This document shows positions 44,787 to 58,500 of a stretch of 64,000 bases of DNA, piece after piece. The position numbers were made by a program, and so were the translations under genes. The notes below the pieces were generated by a model. That model saw nothing but the letters and a program-made list of their open reading frames with translations, was not told where the DNA came from and made no database searches. Origin of the DNA: Heterostelium album PN500 (Eukaryota; Evosea; Eumycetozoa; Acytosteliales; Acytosteliaceae); contig NW_008805083.1 of assembly GCF_000004825.1 (NCBI RefSeq), positions 124,001 through 188,000 of the forward strand, given 5' to 3'. Every line of letters starts with the position of its first letter. The stretch's first letter is position 1.

Positions 44787-47700
44787 TCAACATATAACCA
44801 AAGATGATAAAAATGGATCTATGTAGGCCAATGATCTCCAATAATCTGTTTTGATATGTACAATAGTTGATTGGACACCAATTTCGAAAATTAACAGTAA
44901 ATGGTGTTGAGGCGGAAGGAATATCAATACCTTGATAGAATTATGATCTTTTTCATCGTTGCCCGTGATTATATATTGTTTCAGGTGCTTAGCAATTGAT
45001 TGCTTAATTATATCCCTATTTACATTGACATGTTTAACTGAATGCATGAACAATGGACTAATTAAATATAAAATAGAAGAGAATAGCAATTAATATCAAA
45101 GTTTGATTTGAGCGCATTACTTTGCTACCTACTTTTTTTGTTCTATCATTTGCTCTTCAATCATCATCTTCCAAAGTTTCTCGAATAGTTCAGATTTAAA
45201 TGTATCTGGAGATTGGGTTGCAGACGGTGGAATTGGAACGGTCATGAATAGATCTTGGAATTCAACGGTTATCTTGGCACCGGCAGCCTTGCAAGTCTTT
45301 CCTTCGTCATCGTTGAATACCATTTTCACTCTGATATCACTAGGCAATGGATGATGTGGAATGAAAGTAATATCAACATCGAAACAATATGGGAATTCAA
45401 TTGACTCTTTCTCGTTGTAACACAAATAGGGAATTCTGATTGGATTGATGTTTGAATAGAGTGATGGTGTAGTTGCTTGACGGAATTGAATTAGCAAGGC
45501 ATACACTTTCTGTGGGAAGGTACTATCGACTATATTTGGTTTATATCTTATACGATAGGGAATCACAATCTTGGCACCCAATTGGTCGTACTCTCTAATC
45601 ATATTTTGATATTCGACCATCAAAGTTTGAAGATGATTAGGATCGTCGGGTGTTGAGTTGTTTGACTTTGCAGGAATATTGAATTGGTGTAGAATCGGTT
45701 TCAAATCCTTGATTGGAGTAATAGCAATATGATTATTCAAAGATTTTATAATCTTCATTGTTGAAAGTGATGACATTCCCATTCCACTAACTAAAAAGTT
45801 AATAATTAAATTAAATAATTAGTTAGTTAGTTGCTTAAAAATATTAACTTTAGTTGGTTTCTAACTATGATAACTTACTATTTGATTCATCTGTTGATGT
45901 TGTTGTTAATAATGGTTTGATTTTGTCATCTGGAAGATGAGTGAGAATACGATCGTAGAATTTGGCACGGTCACGAATCTCAAGATTACAAAAGTAGGAC
46001 GAGAGTGTCGTTAGGATCAATCGGAGCGGTTTGAAGAGGTGTTGGGTGCTATGATGAATCAGAACACGTTGACAGATGGAGAGTATGATGTTTCCAGTGT
46101 ACCAATTGCCTTCCTTACAAATAGAGCGACGTCGCACAGTATCGTAGACCTTGTTCAACAGCACCATCGGATTGATTTGATCCTCCAGTACAATACGCTC
46201 GACCAACGGTAAGTACGCCAAGAATTTCGATGGTTTCAAATTGATTATCACCCTTGAAATCGATAGGAATAAATTGATTCTTGTTTTTCTATTTGGAATA
46301 CCATTCATCAGTGCAATAATATTATTTAAGAATTGATTATAATTAATAATTAATTCCGATATAAATCTAAAATTTATTAGTAAAAAGGTTAATAAGTTGT
46401 GTGTAAATAAAATAAAAATAATAACTCTACTTACGATTCTATATTTTTAAATACAAATGTTGGGAATGATATTAAATATTGGAGTAGAATGGAAAATACA
46501 ATTTTAGTTGGAATTGAATTTTCATTCTGGTGATATCTAAATTCATCTAAACATATCAATGATTTCAATAGATCGTTTGGTGGAATTGCTGTTGTTTTTA
46601 CTTGATTTGTTATTGTTGCTGTTGTTGAGTTATCTAAAATACATTTACACATTGCATAGAGTTTGACTTCCTTAAGTGACAGGTTATCGAATGCAGTCGG
46701 ATAGAATTGTTTATAATAATTATAAATAGTAGATGAATTGTTCAATCTCTTGTTTGGAATTGAAAGTAACCAATCGATTGCCAATATTCTATTTTCTTGT
46801 GATCTAAAAATATATAGATTAAAAATATAATTAGTTTCAATATTATTATGTTAATCAGATTAGCTAGAGTGAATACTTACAATGAAATATCATTAATCAT
46901 AAATATCAAACGTTTAAAGAACAGTTCGAATTCATCGTTGGAATAGATGTCGGGGAATTTCAATGCGAGGAATAGCAGTAGATGGAATTGCAATGGATTC
47001 TTTATGAAAAACAGCTTGTAGAGGTGCGGGTGTTTGAAGACACTCGGTGGAATCGAGGTGGTCAAGTCAACGAGTGGAACCAGTTGCAAGATGACAGAGA
47101 TCAATCCCCATTGGTTAAGTTGTGGTGATTGATCGACCACCACACTGATGCACTTTAGTAGCTCCTTACCAATGTTATCGGACAACTTGGTTGCCACACC
47201 GTTGCCACCCTGTAGTGTTTCCTGCAGCTGCTTCATCGTTGCACTGATCGGAGAGTACTTTATATTCTGTGGGATGGCAAACGATGATATCGGAGTCAGT
47301 GTACTGCTACTCTCCGTAAAGATATTGGTTTGAATGTTGGCAGACGATGGTATACGTGAGAGAGATCGTCGGTAGTTCAGTGAACTTTGATTAGATGGAA
47401 TATTGCTATTACTATTATTCTTGTTATTACTACCTGTAGTTGTATTATTATTATTATTACTATTGTTGCTGTTGCTGTTATTGGAAGAAGAGTAGATAGG
47501 TGAAGTAGGTGCTGCAGATGCAGCTGCATTCTCACGGTTGATCAACTCTTCGTATTCACAGACCATCGCATGTTGGAGAATGGTTGTGAACAACTGAGTG
47601 TAACATTGGATCAAGTGAGTGTTCTCGTTCTGTACGTGCTTGAGTAGTGTCGGTATGAACGGCGATAGCAAACACGGGTAGGTCAACTCCAACTCCAACA

Positions 47701-48614
47701 AACATTGACATGCCGATCCTCTAAGTAGTCGATCGGAACTATTATTGATCTTATTGACAATATCCAACAGTAGATCAATGAATGTCTCTACCAATCTCGG
47801 ATGTGTCTTAATAATCGACTCGCAAATCAATATCGTAGTCATAGTAGACAACACCTGACTCTTCACTGGATAACTATCTACCTGTGAATTCACCAACGAT
47901 TGTAATATACTAAATACTCTTTCAAATCTATATTTATTATAATGTTAGTAAATGTAGATATATAAATATATATATATGATTTAGATATAGTTACCTTTTA
48001 GAATCTTCTTCCAAGAGTAAAGTTGAATTCTCTTGAAGAAAAAGTAGAAGATTGATACGAAGGATGTCATCCTTTTCGAACTTTAAACTTTTAAGTAGAA
48101 TTTCAATGATTAAATGTGAGGGTGTGTTTAGGATGTTACTCTCTGTCAGAATCGATGAGAATGACTGTGAGGCATGTGACGACTGACTATAGCTTGTAGA
48201 TGAATGCATCTTACTGATGTTATCTTGTTCCGATAGCATGCTGTGTTTATCAAGCATGCTTCCCAAGTCTGAGCTATGTGCAGAGGATGTAGAAACACCG
48301 ACACCACCAACAGAACCAACATCGCCTAAACCATCGTGATGACCATCTTTCTGAGAGTCAACCGAACCTATGATATTAGAACCGACACTGACACCAACGT
48401 TAACACCACCGACACCAACATTTACACTAACAACATCATGATGATGATGATCTACAACACCAGATGAATCAATTCCACTCTGATTATTCTGTTGAACGGT
48501 GTTGGCTGAAGGTATCACTGCATTGGCTGACGAAGAAACGATTGGCTTTACCACTCTCCACCCTTGAATGATTGCATACCACTCATTGGCAGTCCAAGCC
48601 TGAACTGAATCCAT
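44787..48614 (-). CDS. Large helical adaptor-type protein, probable AP-5 complex beta subunit
   Basis: Six exons, complement(join(44787..45057, 45133..45790, 45879..46366, 46435..46803, 46881..47927, 47995..48614)), encode 1150 residues; all splice sites are GT-AG and in phase. The N-terminal third has a low-complexity Gly/Val/Ser region followed by HEAT-like helices (LRGSACQCLLELELTYPCLL). The C-terminal third is beta-rich (VIPYRIRYKPNIV, FPYCFDVDITFIPH, IFLPPQHHLLLIFEIG), as in adaptor appendage regions. This order, and the RGSACxCLxELE motif, suggest AP5B1, which acts with AP-5 on late endosomes. I could not run a profile search, so the name is provisional. Exon 5's apparent TAG is avoided by a GTAGGT donor. 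It converges on ski2, with 91 bases between stops. Confidence 0.72.
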
Positions 48615-49965
48615 TGTGCACTACTTTTCTAATCTAAGAGTGTGTTATTATTATTATTATTATATATAATCTGAATCTGATGATGAAAAGATTGTATCAG
48701 AATAATATCAACTAAAAACCGAACTATTAAATAAATATAAATTCAAATAAATTTTAAATAGATATTTTACAGATTATTTTATTTTTATTTTTAATGAATT
48801 GCACAACCATCACTTTAAAAAAAAATGATCATTCATTTTTCAATTTTAGATATTTTTTTGGTTTTGCAAAAAAAAAAAAAAAAGAAAAAGCAGTCGAAAG
48901 GTACCTTTCACTTGTAAAAGCAAAATGTTGTTTGGTTGGTATGATTCAATTTAATACTTTTTAATGTTGATTTTGGAGGAACAGAAGAAAGACAGAGATC
49001 GCTAAAATTGACACTATGGCATAAAAGTGTTAGTAGAATCGATTGGCAATTGTGATATTCGTCTTGATGGTGTCTCTTCCTGGTTGTTCATTGATACAGT
49101 TGGAAAAGAACCAAGTCTTGCTTATCAAAATAAATTAAATTTTGATATTTCATAATCGTCGTTCAATATGAATATCTATACCTCAATAACCACAATCAGA
49201 TAAGACAGTAGTGTAACACTCAACATATGATGACTATTAAATTATATCATACCAAACAAACTCTTTGCAGTCTAATTATAATCACAGATTTTACTTTTAG
49301 AGATCCCCTGATCAAAATATATATTTTTGATTAAATTAATTAAAATAATTTACTTAGTAATCAAATTAGTGTACTATTAATATAATTTCTGATTGAAAAA
49401 CAAATGGTCTTTTGAGAGTATGTGATGCTTGGCAAATATTTATATGATTGAATTGTTGAAGTTGATAATTGTATTAGTAAAATCTAAGAATATTTGTAAT
49501 ATCTCATGTTTGTCTTGAACATTATTATTAAAGATTAATCAATTTCTTAAGAATGATAGGCACAAGATGTTCTCGATCTTAAACAATCTTATATGGTTGG
49601 TAATTATTTAAATTATAACTATAATAAAAACTCAGGATTGCAATAAAGATTTAATTTTTTGATTAATACATTTATATATTTATTTTTTTAAAGTTTATAT
49701 TTTAAATTTAATGTTTTTAAAGAGAATGATTTTTTTTAAGGAGGTACTTTAACCAACTTGATATATTGGGGAGTGGATGTGGAGGGCTATTATATTATAT
49801 GATATTTGAGCTGATTGTTTGTTTGGATTTATTTGTTGGTTGGTGAAATGTTGAGTGAAGAAGGAAAAAAAAAAGTATGGAAAATTTATATTTATATATA
49901 TTATTATATTATTATTAAAATTATTATTATTTGTTGTTGTTGTAAACCAAGTACTAAAAATATGT
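48615..49965. other. AT-rich spacer with one protein-like fragment
   Basis: This is the AP-5-like gene's promoter plus the dcsA 3' flank. At 49012-49155 on the plus strand is an open stretch of 47 codons (including CDIRLDGVSSWLFIDTVG) with no start codon. It is more protein-like than its surroundings and may be a relict exon. Nothing else was found. Confidence 0.45.
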
Positions 49966-52900
49966 TTAGGCAATACGTGGAATACAGACTTTGACCTTGA
50001 CGAACAACAATACCAAGAAACCGAGAATGACAAAGATGACAATGTTGTGTGCATGGTACGATGAAGCGTATGGCCATTGTTTTTCGGATTGACGCAGAGC
50101 CATTGGAATGAATGACCATAGATGCCAGCAGGTGGAAAAGGCGAAACCAGCTACTACGATCAACAACCACATGTCGTCTTGGAAACAATTGAAACGAAGC
50201 ATCGTTAGAAGAATGGCGACAATGTTGGCACCAAACAGGAAGATGTTGGCCAAGAAGAGACGAGAGTTCTTAATGGTGTCGGACTCCTTGTTGGAGGAAC
50301 GGAAAGATTGTTCGGTCTTCTTGGTACCGGTTTCCTCTTCGACTTCGGCGGCATTTACCAACTTGGCTTGACGGAACGACTCGACAATGGTTGGCTTCTT
50401 GACGAAATCACGCTTCCAATTCCACATGGCCAACTTGTGACGACTGATACGACGTTGTTTCAAGAGACGAACGATCGAAGCGGAACCAGCTTTCCAAGCG
50501 GCAATATAAGTTCCGGCGAAAGCAAAGAAAGTCTGTTCGGCTCTCCACAAGTCGGTGGCTTCAACCCAAAGCGATGGACCGGAACGTCCGGCTTCATAGG
50601 GACGACGAGCTCTGAGAATCATGTATTGGATGACACGGGGCAAAATCATGACTGGAATCATACCGACGAGAATGAAGATAACTGGATCGGTAACGACGAT
50701 TGGAACAGTCCAGAGACACATAATTAATGGCGAGAGACCGTAGAAGAAGGCAGTCGGCGACAAGAATGGATAGATACAGGAATCGAGGTTGTACAACATC
50801 TTACGCCAACCGAGCTTGGTACGAATGTACGACCATGGAGTGAGTGAAAAGATTTCAACGGCACCTTGTGCCCAACGCTTACGTTGTTCTAGGGTTTCCT
50901 TAATATCGACTGGAGCGGTACCGACGACCAGTACTTCGTTGTGATACCACGACTTGTAACCAGAGACTTGCAACTTCATACCGGTATACATATCCTCTGT
51001 TACAGAGTTATACATAATACCACCGATGTCATAGAGTGGTTGACGACGGAAAACTGCATTGGTACCTACGAATGGACATGCTCCATTGGCGGAACGACCT
51101 TCCATTACCGGACCGTAGAACTCCATATTACGATGACCGAGTGGATCGTCGACTGGGTAGATATTACTGAAGAACTGTGGAGTCTGTACGAAAGCACAGT
51201 CGGATCCTTCGTCCGAGTAGAAATAGGGCATGACACGCTTCAAGAAGTCGGGATGTGGCTGCTGATCGGCATCGAGCAATCCAATGAATTCAAAGTCGAC
51301 TTTGGTCGATTCGTTGAACAGTGCATTGTTGATGTTACCGGCTTTGTTGTGTGGAATGGGTGGTTTACGACGACGCAAGTAGGTGCACTTTGGTGAGACG
51401 ACGGTTCCCGATGGTTCAAAGTCGATACGCACGTTACCGGTGGAGACGTCTTCGAATGGAACCTCTTGACGTCCCATCATCAACACAGAGTACTGAGCCA
51501 TGGCGAGTGCTTCGGTGTTCAAGAAACGAAGACGGTGAGCATTGTTGAGTTCACGGATGTAGTTACGAACGTAGTCCTTCTTGATCAAGACCGAACGGAT
51601 CAGTGGACGGTACATGGCGTTTCCGTGCCAGAGTGATTGAAGCGATTCCACAGTGAAGTTGTCGATTTTCTCACGCTCCAAAGCAGAGAATGTACGGTAT
51701 GGCGAGAAGTTGTCGTCACGCAACTTGGAGATCAACGACTTCTCACTGTCGTCGGCTTCACGCTGTTCCTCCTGACTGATTCCGAACCACGAGTTCAACA
51801 GGAAGTACTCGATGAACCACTGGACTTCAGCTTCTACTACCTCCTTGGTGGTGGTGGCAATACGATCGCTAGTCTCTGAAAGGATTCCATGTGGATCCTC
51901 CTTGGATTTGGCCATTGGTGGGGCGATGTTGTGGACGGCATAGATGGCACGTTGCAACAGTTGGAAGAGGAAGTTCTTCTCGACCGATTGGAGATGTGCC
52001 CAACCACGACTCTCACGGAAATTGGCGGAATCGTCTAGCAAACCAATCCAGAGATTCTCAGATGGGTAGTCCATGGCAATGGCAGTTCTAAAGGTACGCG
52101 ATACGATTGAGGGTGGTTCCTTGTAGGTGGTGATGTACATCATGATATTTGGGAACTTCTTTCTACGCTTGGCGAGAATCTGTTCGAGTGTAACCACCAA
52201 GATAAAAGTACATGGATTGGTAAAGTTGTTAAGATGGAGCGCTGTTGCCAAGAACGAGACAAACTCAACGATGAAGAACAGCGCTGAGAAACCCATGGTG
52301 TAGACGTCGTGAGTGTTAATAGTCCAACCGGCACGATAAGCGAAATAGAAAAGATTCCACACCAAAAAAACTGCCATCGTTGCCTGGAGAATCGAGTGCG
52401 AGAAGTATGGCTTCACCTCAAAGACAACCTCCTTCTTCTCCTCACCGATGATTGTTTCCAGTGTCTCGAAGCTGTCGTCTTGCATGGTGTTGGAGGTGAC
52501 TTTGCGCTTCACTTGCATCTGTGACTTCTTCTTGATCATGGCTTGCTCACGCTCCTTGGTCTTCTCCATCTCGAGGTGAGCCTTGTGCTGACGCATCTTC
52601 TCTTCCATTTCGGCGGGCGTGATATCGGGATCGATCAGAGTTTCAAAGCGTGGCGTCGCTATGGATTCACGTGCTTCCATCAGTGGCGAGTGAGCATTGG
52701 TGTTCTCCTCTATTCCCTCGCTAATGGGGAGTCCCTCGGTGATGTTTCCGTCGTCGGCGTTGAATCCGTCGTCCTCACCGAAATCCATAATGGTGTTCTT
52801 CTTCTTGAGCATCGAGGTCGACGACTTGAGCTTGCGTTCGCTGTCCTTGCGACCAGAGACCTTCTTCTTTGCCAACTCTCTGTCCATTGGCATCGGTTTA

Positions 52901-53166
52901 TCTTTATTGTTCCACTTCCACTTGATGTTGTTGGACGATGGCTTTGGCTTGAGATTTCTGCTGGATCCCGACCCACTCAGACCCATCAACTGGTGAGAGC
53001 TGTCCATTCTCGATGGATATCCACTCATACTACTGTGACCATCTTGGTGACGACTATTATTACTACTACTTCCACCACTATTATTGTTATTATTATTCGT
53101 TGTTGTAGTTGTGGTGGTTGTTTGTGGACTTGTAGGTGTATTTAATGGTATATCACCTCCCTCCAT
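49966..53166 (-). CDS. dcsA: Cellulose synthase catalytic subunit DcsA
   Basis: A single exon of 1066 residues, close to the D. discoideum DcsA length. A disordered N-terminus of about 250 residues (Thr/Asn runs, basic and acidic clusters) precedes membrane spans near 255-330. The family-2 glycosyltransferase core shows the catalytic D,D,D,QxxRW set: LLDDSANFRESRGW (about 374), LLDADQQPHPDF (about 629), SVTEDMYTG (about 724) and LEQRKRWAQG (about 760). Further spans follow at about 785-870 and near the C-terminus. The enzyme polymerises UDP-glucose into beta-1,4-glucan at the plasma membrane. Dictyostelids need cellulose for stalk and spore walls, so strong developmental control is expected, in line with its 7 kb upstream gap. 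Confidence 0.96.
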   Translation of the reverse strand: MEGGDIPLNTPTSPQTTTTTTTTNNNNNNSGGSSSNNSRHQDGHSSMSGYPSRMDSSHQLMGLSGSGSSRNLKPKPSSNNIKWKWNNKDKPMPMDRELAKKKVSGRKDSERKLKSSTSMLKKKNTIMDFGEDDGFNADDGNITEGLPISEGIEENTNAHSPLMEARESIATPRFETLIDPDITPAEMEEKMRQHKAHLEMEKTKEREQAMIKKKSQMQVKRKVTSNTMQDDSFETLETIIGEEKKEVVFEVKPYFSHSILQATMAVFLVWNLFYFAYRAGWTINTHDVYTMGFSALFFIVEFVSFLATALHLNNFTNPCTFILVVTLEQILAKRRKKFPNIMMYITTYKEPPSIVSRTFRTAIAMDYPSENLWIGLLDDSANFRESRGWAHLQSVEKNFLFQLLQRAIYAVHNIAPPMAKSKEDPHGILSETSDRIATTTKEVVEAEVQWFIEYFLLNSWFGISQEEQREADDSEKSLISKLRDDNFSPYRTFSALEREKIDNFTVESLQSLWHGNAMYRPLIRSVLIKKDYVRNYIRELNNAHRLRFLNTEALAMAQYSVLMMGRQEVPFEDVSTGNVRIDFEPSGTVVSPKCTYLRRRKPPIPHNKAGNINNALFNESTKVDFEFIGLLDADQQPHPDFLKRVMPYFYSDEGSDCAFVQTPQFFSNIYPVDDPLGHRNMEFYGPVMEGRSANGACPFVGTNAVFRRQPLYDIGGIMYNSVTEDMYTGMKLQVSGYKSWYHNEVLVVGTAPVDIKETLEQRKRWAQGAVEIFSLTPWSYIRTKLGWRKMLYNLDSCIYPFLSPTAFFYGLSPLIMCLWTVPIVVTDPVIFILVGMIPVMILPRVIQYMILRARRPYEAGRSGPSLWVEATDLWRAEQTFFAFAGTYIAAWKAGSASIVRLLKQRRISRHKLAMWNWKRDFVKKPTIVESFRQAKLVNAAEVEEETGTKKTEQSFRSSNKESDTIKNSRLFLANIFLFGANIVAILLTMLRFNCFQDDMWLLIVVAGFAFSTCWHLWSFIPMALRQSEKQWPYASSYHAHNIVIFVILGFLVLLFVKVKVCIPRIA

Positions 53167-54581
53167 TATTTTTTTTTAAATTATTTTTTTTGTTTTTTTT
53201 TTTTTCCTTTTGATTTACTAATAATAAATAAAATATTTAGTTAGTTATATATTATTTATATTATCCATTTCATACAATAATTATTATCTCTTACCTTAAT
53301 AAAATTAAAATAAATATATATTTTTAAAAAAAAGTTGATTCAACACTAATATTTTGATTGAAAATATTTTCAGTGTTGTTGTGCTACTAAACTATCTATC
53401 TATGGATTGGTATTGGCAATAATATTATAATTAGTATTACTTTACTCTTTTACTTTTTTAATTTACTTTATTTATTCATATGATAAATAAATTTATAAAT
53501 TATTATTATTATTATTTTTTGTTATTATTATTTTTTTTTATATAAATGTAAATGATATATATTTTTGGAATCAATCAATGAATGAATGTATAAATATAAT
53601 TTTATCACAATTGTCAATTAAATATAAAATAAATTATTATTATTATTATTGTTTTTTTCTTGAATTAAAATTATAAACAATTAATTTGTTGTTGTTGGTG
53701 GTGTTGGTGTTGTTGGTGGGGGTATCGATGATGATGATGTTGATGATTAATCACGGTTTTAATGATCGTAATATAATCGGATAGGTATGAATAAGGTTAG
53801 ATGTATCATTAAAAATAATTAACAAATATACAACATATTCAATTGATATAGTGATATAATGACAATCTCAAATTAATTGAGCAACAGTCTGTCCTGACAT
53901 TTAGGACACAACACACACAAAGCAATAAAAGTAAGAGAAATAAATATACACACAGCAGGAAATAATAAAAATTATCAAAACACAATATGCATTACTCACA
54001 CACCACAAATTTATACAATGAATTAAATGTTGGTGTGTTTGGAAAAATTGTATATATGGCACACTTGTTTGATAGTGTTGGGGGTATAAAAAGAGTGAGT
54101 GGATTTAATTTGGTGATTATTGTTTGATTGATTGATTGAATCAACAGATTGATTGGTTACTGACTATTTTAATTAAGAATAGTTCTTAGATATAATTGTC
54201 ATTGATAAGAATAGACTTGATACTACTACTGATAAATTGTTGTTATTGTTGTTTAAAAATAACTTTTAGATTTGGAATGTGGATATTTAAAAAACAATAA
54301 AATAAAAATAAACAACAATATTAAATGATAATTATGTATGAAAACTTTTATGGAAATTTAAGTAATATTAATTATTGTGTATAAAATAATAACAATTCAT
54401 TGATTTCGTTATTTGTTATAGTTGTTAATATTGTTGTTGTTATTGTTGTTTTTTTATTGTTTAATTGTATAATGGGCATCAATGAATGAGTGTAGCAGTT
54501 ATATAAGAGTTAGAGTTGTTGGTTATAAATATCTAACTCCAATCATCTTAATGTCCAATCAATTTTAAAACAACAAACTAA

Positions 54582-54582
<1 letters not shown>

Positions 54583-54627
<45 letters not shown>
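54583..54627 (+). repeat. (TTA)15 microsatellite
   Basis: Fifteen uninterrupted TTA units lie in the long region upstream of dcsA. Triplet runs of this kind are common in dictyostelid spacers. Confidence 0.9.
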
Positions 54628-54629
<2 letters not shown>

Positions 54630-55484
54630 ATATAGTGTTGTTGTTTGGATGTGTGATTTGTTAGATAGTGTAAAGTCACTACAACTAATAGATATTATTC
54701 CTAAAAATCTTTAGTTTTTCCTACCTCTCTGGAAATAGTTAAATAATTCTTCACTACTATTATTACTACTACTACAACATATATTATTATGACAACAACA
54801 ATATTACTAGATTGATAAATATTGAAAAGATACACACAATTGTGAACTTTTTGATTGATTCTTCTTGTTGTTTTTGTTTTTACTTTGTTATGTATTGTTG
54901 TTTGTTTTTGTTATCTCGAAATTATATAAATATTATAATTCTATCTTTTATAACAAATATATAAATATATATTTAATAATTATTTATTTTTGGTTATGTT
55001 TTTCTTTCAGAAATTATAATTTATTATTATTTAACAACACTAACTAAATTAAAACAAAAAGTTTTTGTTGTTATATAGATAGATGGTTGGAAAAGGATGA
55101 GTTTGAATGAGTGTTTGAGGGAGTGTTTGATTGCAACTATGTGTGTAGGTGTATGTGTGTTTATATATGCTGTTGTGTGCTGCTTTTATTTTAATGATAA
55201 ACAATTCAAATATTATTTTAAATTTGTTTGAAGATAGAGAGATTGATTGAATTGATTATCATATTTTTATATAAATATATATATATATATTTTTATTTTT
55301 ATTTAACACATCACACAGCAACAATAACAAGCACAATCACATACCACCTTAACAAACACATCACACAAACAAACAACCAATTCAACAAACAAAAACAAAC
55401 AAACACACAATATATAATATTATATTGTTTGATAAATAATTATCATTTTTAAAAGTGTTAAGTGTTGTGTAGAATAGTGTAATG

Positions 55485-55506
55485 ACACCCACTACCACAC
55501 ACCCAC
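55485..55506. promoter_or_regulatory. C-rich motif pair, candidate G-box-like element
   Basis: ACACCCAC and ACACACCCAC occur within 22 bases, about 2.3 kb upstream of dcsA. Dictyostelium post-aggregative genes use G-rich/CA-rich G boxes bound by GBF. The resemblance is loose and function is inference. Confidence 0.3.
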
Positions 55507-58500
55507 AATCATATTTTTTAAATGTGTTTAATTAAACACACACACAACTATTTTTTTCACACACTTTAATCAATGATTCAAAAAATCCAAAAAAGTAGTG
55601 TGTGTTTGAAGTGAGAGGGTAGGGAGAAAAATATGATGTGACACTGAGACTGTTATGATTTGTGCTAAGTTGTGTTTAAATTAATATTGCTAAATAAAAT
55701 AAAAACAAGAACAAATATGTTAAACTAAACAAAAAAAAGAAACTAAATTGTTTGAAATTAAGAAAAACCATTCTAAACAAAAAAAAACAAAACAAAAATA
55801 GAAATGTAAAGAAAAGAAATTAACTATAAAAATTCTTTTAACTTTTTGTTGTTGGTTGATTGGTGATGATGATAGATTGATTGGTTATTATAATCCGATA
55901 AAATAGGAAATAAAAGATTCGTATGGTACTTTGAATTGATTCCGAATTTTGATGATTTATATGATGTTATTTGATTTGATTTGATTAACATAAAACGAAG
56001 GATATTATAATTATCATGATTTGAAAAATGCCTTTTACATACCAAAAAGAAAAAATAAATAAATATTATTTTGAAGAGTCGGACTTTTTCTTGTTTTGGT
56101 TATTTTTTTGGAACTGTTTTATTCCTTCTTCTTCTTCTAGACTACAACTACTACTACTACTAGTACAAAAGTTAGGGACCTTTTTTAATTAATTGGAAAA
56201 GGTATTGAATTTAATTTTTCGGAAATTAGTATATATTTAGAATTTAATCAATTTTAGAAAGTGAAATATAAAAAGAAAATCTAAAGAAAGAAATAAAAAA
56301 GCAGAAACAAATTGATATTTTTAAAATGATGATGATGATGTTGTTGGAAATATAAATATTGTTATTATTTGTTTAGTTATTGTTATTCTTTGTTGTTATT
56401 GTTGATGTTGGAGGTGATGTTGTTGAATTTAATGGATATATAATTTTGTTGATCAACAAAAACTTTTAATTTCAGTCGATTTTCAAATGAAACGATTAAT
56501 AGATATGATATTATTCATTAAATATAACATTTTTGGACGTTAATGGATAGAAGTATTGTTATTGATGTCACCTACACAATTCTTATTATTCTTTTTATAG
56601 TAATAGATTATAATAATATGATTTGATTATGGTGAATTTTATGTTTTGTGAATTGAAATTGAAATTGAAACACACACACAACCATCCTTCTTCAACATCA
56701 ACATCATGAATTTATTGATAAATATATATTTGACTTATTATTATTATTATTATTGTTATTATTATTATGATTATTTATTGTTATTTTGTGTAGTAGATAG
56801 ATTGCTGTTTAAAATATTATTATACACTTACAAATAAAATACCAACTCTAACTATTAAACTAAAACTACACTAATTGGACAACAAAAAAAAACACAACCT
56901 CGCAAAACAACTTCAAACTGACTTCCAACGACTTCCACTAACAGATTACTATTTTATAATTAAATTTATAGTTGTTGAAAGAACAATTTAATATATTGTA
57001 CAATGCGAAATGATTATAATTAATAGATAAGATGGACAGATAGATAGATAGAACAAACAAAATCTATCTAATACTGAATTATTTTTTTCAATAAGATGTT
57101 AACATGTGTGTGTTGTTGATGTTAATTAATTGTGTAAATAAATTAAAAAATAAATATGATATGATATGTCAAGATGATGTCCAATCACTCATCTTGATAC
57201 TCAAACAGAGTATAATATCTAATAAAATAATCACACAACACATAAACACACAGACACACACATACACCCATCACATATCAAAAAAATACACATGTTGATC
57301 CAATATACAATATCATCAAATTTTACATTCTATTGTTGTTGTTCACTAAAAATAATAATATATGCATGAAGTATAGAGAGTGTTGTGTGTGGTGATGTAC
57401 ACATCCAATCCCACATCTTTTTTTTCTTTCAGTCTGGAAAATGTATTGGATTTCCTTGGGAGAAAAAGTGTGTGGAGTAGTGTGTGTAGTGGGTTGGTCG
57501 AGTGAAGTGATGGAAAACAATAATAATAAGCGAATGAATGATGTTGGTTGATTGATTTGATAATATCAGTAGTTTTACCAAAAGTGACATTATTCTACTA
57601 ATTAATGAAATGATATACACTGTCCACTTTCATTGGTTTTTTTATGAGGTTTGATTGATATGGAAACAAAAAACAAAAAGTTGTTGAAAAAAAAAAATAA
57701 ACACCTAAGTTTGAGTTTTAGCATCGTTGTTCATATTATACATACCCAAACAGCAAACAGACAGTGGTTCTTTTTTTTTTTTCTATTCCTTAGTCGGCAC
57801 TGGAAGATATGTGGATGGTGAGAATACACCAAATTATTGACCTGATAGCTGGCTGACTGTGTCTGGCTTATCGTAACAAACGAAGTTTTAATGATTTTGG
57901 ATTTTAATAATGACAAGTGTGATGTGATATATATCTATTTATATATATATATTATAATAATAATTGAAATATAAAAGATATTAATTTTTTACTGAAATAA
58001 TTAAGTAAAATTATTTAATTTAAAAAATGGTGTATTGATTGACTTGATATCTTTAATTGTTGTTAATATATTTGATTTAAGTAATTCGTAATAATGTTGA
58101 TTGTATTGATTGTTTTTAAATGAAGAAGAAATATTAAAATAAAATCATACCTTTTTTTTTAAAAATTTAATACCAGAAATAAAAGATGAATGATTTGAAT
58201 TGGATTTGGTCTTTAGATAGATTAATTAATTAAGTATCAATGATTTTACAGAAAAGAAAATGGTTTATATATATTGAGTTAAGTAAAAAAAAACTTTATA
58301 AATTAAATATGCTATGAAATTCAAAGTATGTACAATAAAATAAATATTTTTAGAAAAGTTTGGGTTTATAATGATTGATTTAAATGCAATTGCAACTTGA
58401 TTAGATGATTTGATTTGATTTAATGAAGGTTTTTGATATTAATATTAATACTTTTATAATTAATATATATTAATTTTATTTTCACAATATTTGTTTGGTA

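Noticed and set aside
45129-45131. TAG as the end of the AP-5-like gene
   Set aside because: It overlaps a GTAGGT donor, and the sequence from 45057 to 44787 continues in phase with well-formed beta-strand residues.
54865-55452. Hydrophobic open frames upstream of dcsA
   Set aside because: Composition is only that of AT-rich spacer (Ile, Leu, Tyr, Asn, Phe), with no codon bias or splice context.
57731-57916. Minus-strand 61-codon frame
   Set aside because: It is somewhat richer in GC than its surroundings but has no recognisable domain, poor codon choice and no start context.
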